Of a DNA stretch of 64,000 nucleotides, positions 1 through 8,692 are shown one piece after another. Under the pieces are notes generated by a model. That model was not told where the DNA came from, ran no database searches, and saw only the letters and a program-made list of their open reading frames with translations. The position numbers and the translations under genes were made by a program. This DNA is from Amycolatopsis sulphurea. GTDB lineage: Bacteria > Actinomycetota > Actinomycetes > Mycobacteriales > Pseudonocardiaceae. The stretch lies in the NCBI RefSeq assembly GCF_002564045.1, contig NZ_PDJK01000002.1, positions 372,001-436,000 of the forward strand, written 5' to 3'. The number at the start of each line of letters is the position of its first letter. The first letter of the stretch is position 1.

Positions 1-364
1 CGCGGCGACCACTGCTTCCACTCCTCCAACTACGACGGAGCGCGGCGGGGAACCGCCGCACTCGGATACACGGTTGCCGATAGCGAACACTGGTGCGGCG
101 CTGTGCGCAACCGTCCACACCGGATCTTTCGCAAGTCGTGTCGCGGCACAGTCCCCCGGACCCCCGCTGAACCACCCTCCGGAGTGCCCTCCTTTAGGGT
201 GGGAGGAGAGAAAACGCGCGCGCGATACACCGCACGTGGGGAGTGGGGTACCCGGGGCGACTCTTGTTACCGAACAGTAGCGGTGACGGGGGACGGGCCG
301 GGGACGACGATGGAAGTCGGCGAGCACTCCCGCCCACCAGCACGACCAGCTACAAGGAGACCCC
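1..364. other. Non-coding leader upstream of aceE
   Basis: No reading frame here looks like a protein. The stretch most likely carries the aceE promoter and 5' untranslated region. A purine-rich AAGGAGA at 354-360 is the probable aceE ribosome binding site. An imperfect palindrome at 266-281 is listed separately. What lies to the left of the window cannot be seen. Confidence 0.5.
266..281. promoter_or_regulatory. Imperfect palindrome upstream of aceE, possible operator
   Basis: GTTACCGAACAGTAGC reads as an imperfect 16-nt inverted repeat (GYTACYG, WW, CRGTARC) about 85 nt before the aceE start. Sites of this size and symmetry are typical of dimeric actinobacterial regulators such as TetR-family proteins. 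No regulator gene is next to it, so the role is only suggested. Confidence 0.25.
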
Positions 365-3160
365 TTGGCCCCGCAGAACGACGGCGCCTCCGGCAAGGAG
401 ACCCCGGCTCGCGTACGCGTCATCCGTGACGGACTCGCGGCGCACCTGCCCGACATCGATCCGGAGGAGACCGCCGAGTGGCTGGACTCCTTCGACGAAG
501 CGCTGGCCCGGGGTGGCCGGCAGCGCGCCCGTTACCTGATGCTCCGGATCCTGGAGCGGGCCCGGGAGCGCAACGTGGGGGTCCCGGCGCTGACGTCGAC
601 CGACTACGTCAACACCATCCCCACCGAAAACGAGCCCTGGTTCCCCGGCGACGAGGAGATCGAGCGCCGTTACCGCCGCTACATCCGGTGGAACGCGGCG
701 ATCATGGTGCACCGGGCACAGCGGCCGGGCGTCGGCGTGGGCGGGCACATCTCCACCTACGCCTCCTCCGCCGCGCTGTACGAGGTGGGGTTCAACCACT
801 TCTTCCGCGGCAAGGACCACTCCGGCGGCGGCGACCAGGTCTACTTCCAGGGCCACGCCTCCCCCGGCATGTACGCCCGCGCGTTCCTCGAAGGACGGCT
901 GTCCGAGCAGCAGCTCGACGGGTTCCGCCAGGAGTACAGCCACGCCGGTGAGGGCGGCGGCCTGCCCTCCTACCCGCACCCGCGGCTGATGCCGGAGTTC
1001 TGGGAGAACCCGACGGTCTCCATGGGCCTGGGCCCGATGAACGCGATCTACCAGGCGCGGTTCAACCGATACCTGCGCGACCGCGGCCTCAAGGACACCT
1101 CCGACCAGCACGTGTGGGCCTTCCTCGGCGACGGCGAGATGGACGAGCCGGAATCGCGCGGGCTGATCCACGTGGCCGCGGGTGAGGGCCTGGACAACCT
1201 GACCTTCGTGATCAACTGCAACCTGCAGCGCCTGGACGGGCCGGTGCGCGGGAACGGCAAGATCATCCAGGAGCTGGAGTCCTACTTCCGCGGCGCGGGC
1301 TGGAACGTGATCAAGGTCATCTGGGGCCGGGAGTGGGACGCGCTGCTGTCCGCCGACCGCGACGGCGCGCTGGTCAACCTGATGAACGTGACCCCGGACG
1401 GCGACTACCAGACCTACAAGGCCAACGACGGCGCCTTCGTCCGTGAGCACTTCTTCGGCCGCGACCCGCGAACGAAGGAGCTGGTCAAGGACCTCTCCGA
1501 CGCCGACGTCTGGAACCTCAAGCGCGGCGGGCACGACTACCGCAAGGTGTACGCGGCGTACAAGGCGGCGATGGAGCACCACGGCCAGCCGACGGTGATC
1601 CTCGCGCACACCATCAAGGGCTACGGGCTCGGCCCGTCCTTCGAGGGCCGCAACGCCACGCACCAGATGAAGAAGCTCACGCTCGACGACCTGAAGCTGT
1701 TCCGGGACGCACAGCGGATCCCGATCAGCGACGAGGAGCTGGAGCGCGACCCGAAGCTGCCGCCGTACTACCACCCTGGCCCGGACTCGCCGGAGATCCA
1801 GTACCTGATCGGCCGCCGCCGCGCGCTCGGCGGGTACCTGCCCGAGCGCCGGCCGAAGGCGGCCAAGGCGCTGGTGCTGCCCGGCGACAAGATCTACGAG
1901 GGCATCCGCAAGGGCTCGGGCAAGCAGGAGGTCGCCACCACGATGGCGTTCGTCCGGCTGGTCCGCGAGCTGGCCAAGGACTCCGAGATCGGCAAGCGCG
2001 TGGTGCCGATCATCCCGGACGAGGCACGCACCTTCGGGCTCGACTCGATGTTCCCCACGGCCAAGATCTACAACCCGCACGGCCAGACCTACACCTCGGT
2101 CGACGCGAGCCTGATGCTGGCCTACAAGGAGTCGGAGAAGGGCCAGCTGCTGCACGAGGGCATCAACGAGGCGGGCTCCACCGCGTCGTTCACCGCCGTC
2201 GGCACGTCCTACGCCACGCACGGCGAGCCGATGATCCCGATCTACATCTTCTACTCGATGTTCGGGTTCCAGCGCACCGGCGACGGCCTGTACGCGGCGG
2301 CGGACCAGATGGCCCGCGGGTTCGTGCTCGGCGCCACCGCCGGGCGCACCACGCTGACCGGTGAGGGCCTGCAGCACGCGGACGGGCACTCGCTGCTGCT
2401 GGCCGCGACGAATCCGGCCGTGGTGGCCTACGACCCGGCCTACTCGTTCGAGATCGCGCACATCGTCAAAGATGGCCTGCGCCGGATGTACGGCGACACC
2501 GGGCCGGACGGCAACGGCGAGAACGTGTTCTATTACATGACCATCTACAACGAGCCGTACCAGCAGCCGGCCGAGCCGGAGAACCTCGACGTCGACGGTC
2601 TGCTCAGGGGCCTGTACCGCTACGCCGAGGCGCCCGCGGGCGACGGCCCGGAGGTGCAGATCCTGGTCTCCGGCGTGACCATGCCGGACGCGCTGAGGGC
2701 GCAGCGGCTGCTGGCCGAGGATTGGGGCGTGCGGGCCGCGGTGTGGTCGGCCACGTCGTGGGGTGAGCTGCGCCGCGAGGCGGTCGCGGCCGACCACGAC
2801 AACCTGCTGTACCCGGGCGACTCGCCGCGCGTGCCGTACGTCACGCAGAAGCTGTCCGGGGCGGCCGGGCCGGTCGTGGCGGTGTCGGACTGGATGCGTG
2901 CGGTGCCGGACATGATCCGCCCGTGGGTGCCCACCGACATGCTCACGCTCGGCACGGACGGGTTCGGCTTCTCCGACACTCGCCCGGCCGCGCGGCGCAA
3001 GTTCCTGGTGGACGCCGAGTCGATCACCGTCGGCGCGCTGTCCGCGCTCGCCGCGCGCGGGGAGTTCGACCGGGCTCGGGTCGCCGACGCCGCCCACCGC
3101 TACCGGATCGACGACGTCACGGCCGCCGGGCCGCAGACCTCGGACTCCGGCAGCGCGTAA
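365..3160 (+). CDS. aceE: Pyruvate dehydrogenase E1 component, homodimeric type
   Basis: This thiamine-diphosphate enzyme decarboxylates pyruvate and passes the acetyl group to the lipoyl domain of E2, feeding acetyl-CoA to the TCA cycle and fatty-acid synthesis in the cytoplasm. At 931 residues it is full length for the single-chain AceE family. The thiamine-diphosphate signature starts with [12 protein letters not shown] near residue 255 and ends with INCN near residue 282. The N-terminal stretch around residues 80-110 (TDYVNTIP, then [20 protein letters not shown]) is characteristic. The start is TTG at 365, preceded by AAGGAGA at 354-360; no ATG or GTG is better placed. The gene stands alone, without E2 or E3, as is usual in actinobacteria where AceE is shared by a mixed dehydrogenase complex. 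A 51-bp palindrome 15 nt after the stop may end transcription. Confidence 0.97.
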   Translation: MAPQNDGASGKETPARVRVIRDGLAAHLPDIDPEETAEWLDSFDEALARGGRQRARYLMLRILERARERNVGVPALTSTDYVNTIPTENEPWFPGDEEIERRYRRYIRWNAAIMVHRAQRPGVGVGGHISTYASSAALYEVGFNHFFRGKDHSGGGDQVYFQGHASPGMYARAFLEGRLSEQQLDGFRQEYSHAGEGGGLPSYPHPRLMPEFWENPTVSMGLGPMNAIYQARFNRYLRDRGLKDTSDQHVWAFLGDGEMDEPESRGLIHVAAGEGLDNLTFVINCNLQRLDGPVRGNGKIIQELESYFRGAGWNVIKVIWGREWDALLSADRDGALVNLMNVTPDGDYQTYKANDGAFVREHFFGRDPRTKELVKDLSDADVWNLKRGGHDYRKVYAAYKAAMEHHGQPTVILAHTIKGYGLGPSFEGRNATHQMKKLTLDDLKLFRDAQRIPISDEELERDPKLPPYYHPGPDSPEIQYLIGRRRALGGYLPERRPKAAKALVLPGDKIYEGIRKGSGKQEVATTMAFVRLVRELAKDSEIGKRVVPIIPDEARTFGLDSMFPTAKIYNPHGQTYTSVDASLMLAYKESEKGQLLHEGINEAGSTASFTAVGTSYATHGEPMIPIYIFYSMFGFQRTGDGLYAAADQMARGFVLGATAGRTTLTGEGLQHADGHSLLLAATNPAVVAYDPAYSFEIAHIVKDGLRRMYGDTGPDGNGENVFYYMTIYNEPYQQPAEPENLDVDGLLRGLYRYAEAPAGDGPEVQILVSGVTMPDALRAQRLLAEDWGVRAAVWSATSWGELRREAVAADHDNLLYPGDSPRVPYVTQKLSGAAGPVVAVSDWMRAVPDMIRPWVPTDMLTLGTDGFGFSDTRPAARRKFLVDAESITVGALSALAARGEFDRARVADAAHRYRIDDVTAAGPQTSDSGSA

Positions 3161-3175
3161 GCACCGGCCAGAATG

Positions 3176-3226
3176 CTGTGAAGGGGCCCTTCACGGACTC
3201 TGAGTCCGTGAAGGGCCCCTTCACAG
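3176..3226. repeat. 51-bp compound palindrome, copy 1 (perfect)
   Basis: The element reads CT, then GTGAAGGGGCCCTTCAC, then GGACTCTGAGTCC, then GTGAAGGGCCCCTTCAC, then AG. The 25-nt arms are perfect inverted repeats around one central base. Each of the three inner blocks is also a palindrome with one odd central base, so the DNA or RNA can fold as one long hairpin or as three short ones. It lies between the aceE stop and the next gene. Further copies are at 19727, 23817 and 36451. The likely local effect is transcription termination or mRNA end protection, which is inference. Confidence 0.9.
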
Positions 3227-3264
3227 CCATCGCGAAACGGTGACCTGAGGAAGGGTGATCGAGC

Positions 3265-4476
3265 GTGCCCCAGCGCCGCCTGCCCCGGCCGAGCGAGCTC
3301 AAGCAGATCCTGCGGCCGAAGCCGATCGTGCTCGACCCGACGGACCGGCGGCTCGGCGCCGCGCACACGATCGCCGATCTGCGCACGGCCGCGCGCAAAC
3401 GCACTCCGCGGGCGGCGTTCGACTACGCCGACGGCGCGGCCGAGCTGGAGGACAGTCTGCTGCGGACACGGCAGGCCTACCGGCGCGTGGAATTCCATCC
3501 GAACGTGCTGCGCGGAGTGTCCGATGTAGACACCAGCACGGAGATCCTCGGCGAGCGCGCGGAGCTGCCGTTCGCCTTCGCCCCCACCGGGTTCACGCGG
3601 ATGATGCAGCACGAGGGCGAGTGCGCGGCAGGCCGGGTGGCCCAGCGCAACGGCATCCCGATGAGCCTGTCCACCATGGCCACCACCTCGATCGAGGACC
3701 TCGCCGCGGCCGCGCCGCACGCACGCAAGTGGTTCCAGCTCTATGTCTGGCGAGACCACGGCGCGGGCGAGGACCTGATGAACCGGGCTTGGGAAAACGG
3801 CTACGACACGCTGCTGCTGACCGTCGACACCCCCGTCGCGGGCGCCCGGATGCGCGACGTGCGCAACGGTCTCACCATTCCCCCGGCGCTGACCCTGAAG
3901 ACCTTCGCCGACGGCGCGCTGCACCCGGCCTGGTGGTTCAACCTGCTCACCACCGAACCGCTCAGCTTCGCTTCACTGAGCCATTTCGACGGCACCGTCG
4001 CGCAGCTGCTGGAGAAGCTGTTCGATCCGACGCTGGACTACGACGACCTCGACTGGGTCCGCCGCACCTGGCCGGGCAAGCTCGTGGTCAAGGGCGTGCA
4101 GAACGTGGACGATGCCCGCGAGATGGTGCGCCACGGCGCGGACGGGATCGTGCTGTCCAATCACGGCGGCCGTCAGCTCGACCGCGCACCCACGCCGATC
4201 GAGCTGCTGCCCCCGGTACTCGACGCCGTCGAAGGCGCCGCCGAAGTCTGGGTGGACACCGGCATCCTCTCCGGCGGCGACATCGTGGCCGCGCTCGCCC
4301 GCGGTGCGGACGCGGTGCTGATCGGCCGCGCCTTCCTGTACGGCCTCATGGCGGGCGGCGAACGCGGCGTACAGCGTTGCGTGGACATCCTGCGTACGGA
4401 GCTGATCCGTACGATGCAGCTGCTCGGCGTCCGCCGGATTCAGGATCTGCGCCCTTCGCACGCGACACTTCGCTGA
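3265..4476 (+). CDS. FMN-dependent alpha-hydroxy-acid oxidizing protein, L-lactate dehydrogenase-like
   Basis: This is a member of the FMN-dependent alpha-hydroxy-acid dehydrogenase family (LldD, glycolate and lactate oxidases), which oxidises an L-2-hydroxy acid to the 2-oxo acid. It has 403 residues, normal for the family. The signature SNHGGRQLD at residues 298-306 carries the catalytic His300 and substrate-binding Arg303. Other conserved stretches are FAFAPTGFTRMM (104-114) and WFQLYVWRD (156-164), with Lys276 in VVKGV contacting the flavin. The GTG start at 3265 has GAGGAAGG at 3247-3254 upstream. It follows aceE with only a palindrome between, so its pyruvate product could in principle enter AceE, but co-transcription is not shown. 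Mycofactocin-linked lactate dehydrogenases belong to the same family; none of the mycofactocin genes is nearby. The exact substrate is uncertain. Confidence 0.85.
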   Translation: MPQRRLPRPSELKQILRPKPIVLDPTDRRLGAAHTIADLRTAARKRTPRAAFDYADGAAELEDSLLRTRQAYRRVEFHPNVLRGVSDVDTSTEILGERAELPFAFAPTGFTRMMQHEGECAAGRVAQRNGIPMSLSTMATTSIEDLAAAAPHARKWFQLYVWRDHGAGEDLMNRAWENGYDTLLLTVDTPVAGARMRDVRNGLTIPPALTLKTFADGALHPAWWFNLLTTEPLSFASLSHFDGTVAQLLEKLFDPTLDYDDLDWVRRTWPGKLVVKGVQNVDDAREMVRHGADGIVLSNHGGRQLDRAPTPIELLPPVLDAVEGAAEVWVDTGILSGGDIVAALARGADAVLIGRAFLYGLMAGGERGVQRCVDILRTELIRTMQLLGVRRIQDLRPSHATLR

Positions 4477-4584
4477 CCGGCGAAGGCTCGGCGGCCTAGG
4501 CCATTAGAGGGAACCCGGCAGCGTTCCCGTATCCAGTGACGTTCATCACGTCTCTTACCCGACGGTACGACGAAGGGGGACGCG

Positions 4585-4836
4585 ATGATCACCGAGCTGA
4601 GCGGCCGGGCACTCGCGATGCTGCGCGCGGTCGCGGCCGGGCGCGCCGAGCTGACCTGCAGCTGTGAACCGGATCTGCGGGTGGACGGCCTGCCCTGCTG
4701 CGACCAGCCGGCGGCGCACGCACTCGCACGGGATGGCCTGATCCGCGCACACGACGCGGTCGGGGCCGGGCAATGGACCCGGGCCGAGCTCACCGACGAC
4801 GGCCTGCTGGCACTCGGCCTGCCGCGCGCCTGCTGA
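4585..4836 (+). CDS. Small Cys-rich protein, function unknown
   Basis: An 83-residue protein I do not recognise. The start is ATG 4585 with AAGGGGGA about 9 nt upstream, a good ribosome binding site. Residues about 25-38 hold the pattern CSCEP then LPCCDQPAAH, giving four Cys plus a nearby His that could bind a metal or form disulfides. The rest resembles a small winged-helix-like fold with ARDGLIRAHD and WTRAELTDDGLLALG, as in helix-turn-helix proteins where a wing follows the recognition helix, but this is only an impression. It is followed at once by a strong bidirectional terminator. It stands alone between a lactate-oxidase-like gene and convergent pnuC. Confidence 0.6.
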   Translation: MITELSGRALAMLRAVAAGRAELTCSCEPDLRVDGLPCCDQPAAHALARDGLIRAHDAVGAGQWTRAELTDDGLLALGLPRAC

Positions 4837-4842
4837 ATTCTG

Positions 4843-4884
4843 CTGATCGTTGCCGGACGGAAAGCCTTGCCCGGCAACGATCAG
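4843..4884. terminator. Bidirectional terminator between the 83-aa gene and pnuC
   Basis: CTGATCGTTGCCGG at 4843-4856 pairs perfectly with CCGGCAACGATCAG at 4871-4884, a 14-bp stem with a 14-nt loop. It lies 6 nt past the plus-strand gene and overlaps the pnuC stop codon on the minus strand, so it can serve both convergent genes. Confidence 0.8.
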
Positions 4885-5531
4885 TGTCCAGCGCGGTCCG
4901 CCGCCGTGGTGACCTGCTCCGGCGCGCGGACCCGCCGGGCCGACCGGCTCCAGCTGATCCAGCCGTGCACGACCAGCCCGGCGAAGACCAGGTAGATGGC
5001 GGCCGAGAAGTACAACCCGGAGCTGATCTGCAGGGGTACGCCGATCGCGTCGACCACCAGCCAGACACCCCAGAACTCGACCAGCCCGACGCCCTGCGCG
5101 GCGAACGCGACCAGCGTGCCGACGAAGATCGCGGCGTCCGGCCACGGCGCCCACGAGGCGTCGAGCGACTGGAGCGCGAGCGCCATCGCGACCGTGCCCG
5201 CGGCGAACGCAGTCACCATCGCGGCCCGCTCGGTCCAGCGGCCCGTGCGCACGACCACGCCGTACACCGGATCAGTGCGCCGGTGCCAGGCCCACCAGCC
5301 GTAGAGCGAGATGAGCAGGATGGCGATCTGCCGCCCGGCCAGCCCGCCGAGGTGCGCGGAAGCGTAGACCGAGAACAGCAGCACGGTCGCCGCGACCTGC
5401 ACCGGCCAGGTCCAGAGCGTGCGCCGTTCGGCGAGGAACACCACGGCCAGCGCGAACAGCTGACCGGCCAGCTCCGCGATCGAGATCCACTGGCCCAGCA
5501 CGGTCACCCCGTGGTGCAGCAGGAAATCCAC
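4881..5531 (-). CDS. pnuC: PnuC-family nicotinamide mononucleotide or riboside transporter
   Basis: PnuC proteins are SWEET-like seven-helix facilitators that bring in nicotinamide riboside (or related vitamin precursors such as thiamine) for NAD synthesis. The protein has 216 residues, the usual length. Several hydrophobic helices are visible, for example LAGQLFALAVVFLAER, AILLISLYGWWAWHRR and WGVWLVVDAIGVPLQ. The paired aromatic motif YGWWAWHRR corresponds to the family substrate-gating region, and EFWGVWLVVDAIGVPL matches the conserved C-terminal half. The GTG start at 5531 has a purine-rich GGAAGGGG just upstream. No recognisable TPP, FMN or cobalamin riboswitch was seen in the 140 nt upstream. 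The substrate vitamin cannot be told from sequence alone. Confidence 0.85.
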   Translation of the reverse strand: MDFLLHHGVTVLGQWISIAELAGQLFALAVVFLAERRTLWTWPVQVAATVLLFSVYASAHLGGLAGRQIAILLISLYGWWAWHRRTDPVYGVVVRTGRWTERAAMVTAFAAGTVAMALALQSLDASWAPWPDAAIFVGTLVAFAAQGVGLVEFWGVWLVVDAIGVPLQISSGLYFSAAIYLVFAGLVVHGWISWSRSARRVRAPEQVTTAADRAGH

Positions 5532-5670
5532 GTCCGCCCCTTCCGTCCTACGGACGCCAACATCCTGCCCGGCAAGACCATTCCCGTGAAACCGTGCGGT
5601 GACGGGCATTCCCGCCTCGCGGGACGGCCGGAGGTCCGGCACCTGCCCTGGGCACCGGTCCTCCGCCGGG

Positions 5671-6495
5671 TCACCGCCCGTCGGGATTGAATCCGGACGG
5701 CGATGTGGGCGGCTCCTCCGTACGCCCGCCTGCTTCGCCCTGTGGGTACGCGGCGGTCGGGGCCTCGTGGGCACCCGCTTTTGCCGACGCGGCAACCGGT
5801 TCACCGACCTCGCCACGGGCCCCGTCACCGGAGCCGATCTGGCCCTGCAGAGCACCGAGCCAGCCGCCCCAGCGTTCCTGCGCGGGCTTGATCAGGCCGC
5901 CACCGAAGCCGACGACCAGCACGCCGGCGACGGTGGCGAGCACCGCGATCAGCACCGGCCCGGTCACCGTGGTCGCGATGTTCACCTGACCCAGCGCGGC
6001 GATGATGCCGAACGCCATGATCAGCCAGTAGGCGATCGTGGCGAGCAGCCGTCCGGCGGGACGGGCGGCCAGCGCCGAGGCGGCCATGTCCCGCACCACC
6101 TTGGCGATCGCCGCGGCCACCACGATCAGCACCAGCGCCACCAGGATCCGCGGCAGGAACGCGATGATGTCGTTGAGCAGCGAACTGACCGGATTCGACG
6201 AACCGAACACGCCGAACGCCAGCTGCAACGCGATCAGCAGAATGAAGTAGTAGACGAGTTTGACCAGCAGCAGGCCCGGATCGGCATTCGCCTGCCGCAG
6301 CATTCCGGTCAGCCCGGTCTTCTCCACCAGCCGCGCGAAACCGAGCTTTCCGAGAACGATCTCGAGCGCCTTGGACACGGCTTTCGCGATCAGCCAGCCG
6401 ATCAGCAGGATGATCAGAAAACCCACGAGTTTCGGGACGAACGTGGCCACCAGATTCCAGGCCTGCCCGAGTCCGTCCTTCAGTTGCTGACCCAC
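5671..6495 (-). CDS. Small mechanosensitive-channel-like membrane protein (conserved TM helix type)
   Basis: A 274-residue integral membrane protein of the conserved-TM-helix (CmpX/MscS-related) group. After GTG 6495 the N-terminus carries the repeat FVPKLVGFLIILLIGWLIAKAVSKALEI, which is repeated in a second form as IIAFLPRILVALVLIVVAAAIAKVVRDM; this paired P-x-L helix is typical of the group. Two more helices follow (LATIAYWLIMAFGIIAAL, VLIAVLATVAGVLVVGFGGGLI). The C-terminal 60 residues are hydrophilic and probably cytoplasmic. The full MscS beta domain is missing, so gating by tension is not certain. GAAGGGAG precedes the GTG start. It lies 139 nt upstream of pnuC in the same direction; that gap showed no recognisable signal. 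Confidence 0.75.
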   Translation of the reverse strand: MGQQLKDGLGQAWNLVATFVPKLVGFLIILLIGWLIAKAVSKALEIVLGKLGFARLVEKTGLTGMLRQANADPGLLLVKLVYYFILLIALQLAFGVFGSSNPVSSLLNDIIAFLPRILVALVLIVVAAAIAKVVRDMAASALAARPAGRLLATIAYWLIMAFGIIAALGQVNIATTVTGPVLIAVLATVAGVLVVGFGGGLIKPAQERWGGWLGALQGQIGSGDGARGEVGEPVAASAKAGAHEAPTAAYPQGEAGGRTEEPPTSPSGFNPDGR

Positions 6496-6941
6496 GTCGG
6501 CTCCCTTCGCCGTGTTTCGGCCGTGGACGCAGAAGAAGTACCCAGCGGGAGAGAGTGCGGTGCGCCACGATCGAGTGAGACGACTGGCCGAGAAGATCAA
6601 TCCCCGCCATACTTGTCCTACCGGTGGGGACCGGGGAGACGAGGCCGTCCGGCGCAGCGAAAACCGCAAGCGCCGGGCGGCCTCGAGCATTTCCGCACCG
6701 AAATTCGCCGGGGTATCGCTTTCGCGGACCGGCGCACGGACTCGTTTTTCCGCTCTGGCCGCCGCCGATGCGCCGACAGCCGGACCCGCGATCTGCGCCG
6801 AACGGAGCACGAAGGTGCCGGATGGCGAGGACAAATGGTGGATTGGCCGGACATGGCCCGGCCAATCGCGCATTTCGGACATTTGCCGATCGGGACGGCC
6901 CGGGCAAGGGAGCAGGACGGGATGCCGGGAGTCGTCGCGGG

Positions 6942-7178
6942 ATACCGAATGTCCGGTACCCGGACCAAGCCAGCGGCACCGGGTGACGCGGGGTGCCGAG
7001 CGTCCAGTACCCGGATCAAACGAGCAGCATCGGCGCCGGGCGACGGAAGTACCGAACGTCCGGCGCCCGGACCAAACGAGCAGCACCGGGCCGCCGCCGG
7101 GCGACGCGAAGTCCGAACATCCGGTACCTAGACCAAACGAGCAGCACCGGGTGACGCGAGGGACCGAACATATCCGGC
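6942..7178. repeat. Degenerate direct repeats, about 4.5 units of 50-60 nt
   Basis: Units start near 6942, 6993, 7049, 7110 and 7161. Each opens with a variant of TACCGAACGTCCGGTACC, continues CGGACCAAACGAGCAGC and ends CACCGGGTGACGCG. Unit length varies (51, 56, 61, 51 nt), and there are many substitutions, so the array is old or under little constraint. It is intergenic and has no spacer structure like CRISPR. Confidence 0.75.
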
Positions 7179-7430
7179 CGCGTCAAGGCAGCCTGTGAGC
7201 TGGCCGGTCTGCCGCTCGGCCCGACGCGGACCCCACTGCGGCCCATTTCCGCCGAGGCGCGAGCAGCTTCATCGTCTGCTCGACGCGGCGGGCCTCCGGG
7301 TCGGCCAGCATCCGGAACCGGCCACCACCGCAGTCGAGCGAAACCGTGCGCAGCGGCCACCTGGACCCGGCCACCGAATCACTCCTCCGGGACGCCGGAC
7401 CGAAACACCGCACCGGAACCCCCGAACGCA

Positions 7431-7464
7431 GACCGGCCACCCCGCAGCAGCGAGGTGGCCGGTC
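7431..7464 (-). terminator. Hairpin terminator after the ABC exporter operon
   Basis: GACCGGCCACC at 7431-7441 pairs perfectly with GGTGGCCGGTC at 7454-7464, an 11-bp GC-rich stem with a 12-nt loop. It lies 13 nt beyond the stop codon of the permease gene on the minus strand. There is no clear T-tract, as is common in high-GC actinobacteria. Confidence 0.7.
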
Positions 7465-7477
7465 CGGGTGAAGCGCG

Positions 7478-8692
7478 TCAGGCGGCGCGCAGGGCGTCGC
7501 GGAGTTTGACCTTGGCGCCGGTGCGCATCACCGCGTTGCGGTAGATGCGCGCGGCCAGCCAGATCAGCGCCGGGATCAGCAGCACCACCAGGCCCACCGA
7601 CACCACCGCTTCCCACACCGGCACCCCGCCCATCGACAACCGCATCGGCATCAGCGTCGGGGCGAAGACGGGGATCACCGACAGCACCTCGGCGAGACGG
7701 CTCGACGGATCCGAGGGCAGCACCGAGATCCCCACCACGTAGCCGGCGATCACCAGCAGCAGCGCAGGCATCGTGGCCCCGCCGACGTCCTCCTGCCGGG
7801 ACACGAGCGCGCCCAGCGCGGCGAACACGACCGCGTACATGAAGAACCCGAGCAGATACCAGACGATCAGCCACACCACGGTCCCGACGGCCGCGGACAC
7901 CGAGATCGTCAGCACCCCCAGGCCCAGGCCGGCGACCAGGCCGACCACCCCGATCGCGAGCATCTGGATCAGCCCCACCACGCCGATCCCGAGCACCTTC
8001 CCGGCCATCAGCTGCCACGGCTTGACGGTGGACAGCAGCAGCTCGACCACCCGGGAGGTCTTCTCCTCCACCACCCCCTGCGACACCATCTGGCCGTTGA
8101 GCATCAGCGAGAAGTAGATCAGGATGCCCGCGACGATGCCGAGGATCAGCTGCTGGCTGTCGTAGTCGTAGGGCTTCTCCAGCGGCGGCAGCTCGTCGAT
8201 CGCCGCACTCGCCGTCGCCCGCTGCACCACGGCCGGATCCTGGTGCAGCGAACGGATCGACTGCTCCAGCGCGACCTGCCGGGCCAGCACACCGAGGGTG
8301 TTCGCCAGCTTGGCGTCCAGCGTCTTCTTCGCCTGGACGTGCACCTGCCGCGCGTCCTGCACCAGCAACGCGTCGAGCGAGCCGTCGCGCAGTTTCGCCA
8401 CGCCGGTCGCCTGGTCGGGCACCTGCTCGGTGGCGACCTTCTGATCGAGCGACTTCGCGGTCTCGACCAGCGGCGCGGACAGCGGGGCCGCGGCGGGCAC
8501 GTAGCCCACCGTCGCGTCCGCCGAGCCGCCCCCGCTGATCAGTTTGAACACCACGGCCACCGCGACCACCATGAGCAGCAGGACCAGCGTGGTGATCCGG
8601 TAGGCCTTCGACCGCACACGGGTGCTGATCTCCCGCGAGGCCACCAGCCCCACTGCGGACACCGGGCTCATCCGGACATCGGGCGCGCTCAC
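7478..8692 (-). CDS. ABC-2 type transporter permease, NatB-like
   Basis: A 404-residue permease of the ABC-2 family with NatB/YhaP-like architecture. One TM helix follows the N-terminus (ITTLVLLLMVVAVAVVFKLI, residues about 34-53), then an extracytoplasmic domain of about 120 residues, then a C-terminal cluster of five or six TM helices starting at LILGIVAGILIYFSLML. The stretch GVVEEKTSRVVELLLSTVKPWQLMAGKVLGIG is the conserved cytoplasmic coupling region of this family. Its start overlaps the stop of the upstream ATPase gene by 4 nt (8689-8692), so the two are translationally coupled and form one exporter. The substrate (sodium, drug or peptide) cannot be told. Confidence 0.88.
   Translation of the reverse strand: MSAPDVRMSPVSAVGLVASREISTRVRSKAYRITTLVLLLMVVAVAVVFKLISGGGSADATVGYVPAAAPLSAPLVETAKSLDQKVATEQVPDQATGVAKLRDGSLDALLVQDARQVHVQAKKTLDAKLANTLGVLARQVALEQSIRSLHQDPAVVQRATASAAIDELPPLEKPYDYDSQQLILGIVAGILIYFSLMLNGQMVSQGVVEEKTSRVVELLLSTVKPWQLMAGKVLGIGVVGLIQMLAIGVVGLVAGLGLGVLTISVSAAVGTVVWLIVWYLLGFFMYAVVFAALGALVSRQEDVGGATMPALLLVIAGYVVGISVLPSDPSSRLAEVLSVIPVFAPTLMPMRLSMGGVPVWEAVVSVGLVVLLIPALIWLAARIYRNAVMRTGAKVKLRDALRAA

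Larger units (their letters stand above)
6496..7477. other. Gene-poor 980-bp interval with degenerate repeats
   Basis: No open frame here has a convincing start, length and family look. It holds the degenerate repeat array at 6942-7178 and a terminator at 7431-7464. On the minus strand around 7183-7400 a frame with a protein-like stretch (LDCGGGRFRMLADPEARR) could be a decayed gene end, but no start or family is recognisable. The promoter of the channel gene should lie just right of 6495. Confidence 0.5.

Noticed and set aside
350..3097. A 915-codon open frame on the minus strand opposite aceE
   Set aside because: Long antisense frames are normal in high-GC DNA. It is Arg/Val/His rich without motifs, while aceE on the other strand has all family signatures.
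5532..5670. Riboswitch upstream of pnuC (TPP, FMN or cobalamin type)
   Set aside because: The conserved core strings of these classes were looked for by eye and not found. A covariance-model search would be needed to exclude rarer classes.
6942..7178. CRISPR array
   Set aside because: Units are diverged over their full length and there are no distinct spacers or cas genes.
7183..7440. Possible minus-strand gene end (LDCGGGRFRMLADPEARR)
   Set aside because: No recognised family and no good start; it runs through the exporter terminator. Left as possible debris.
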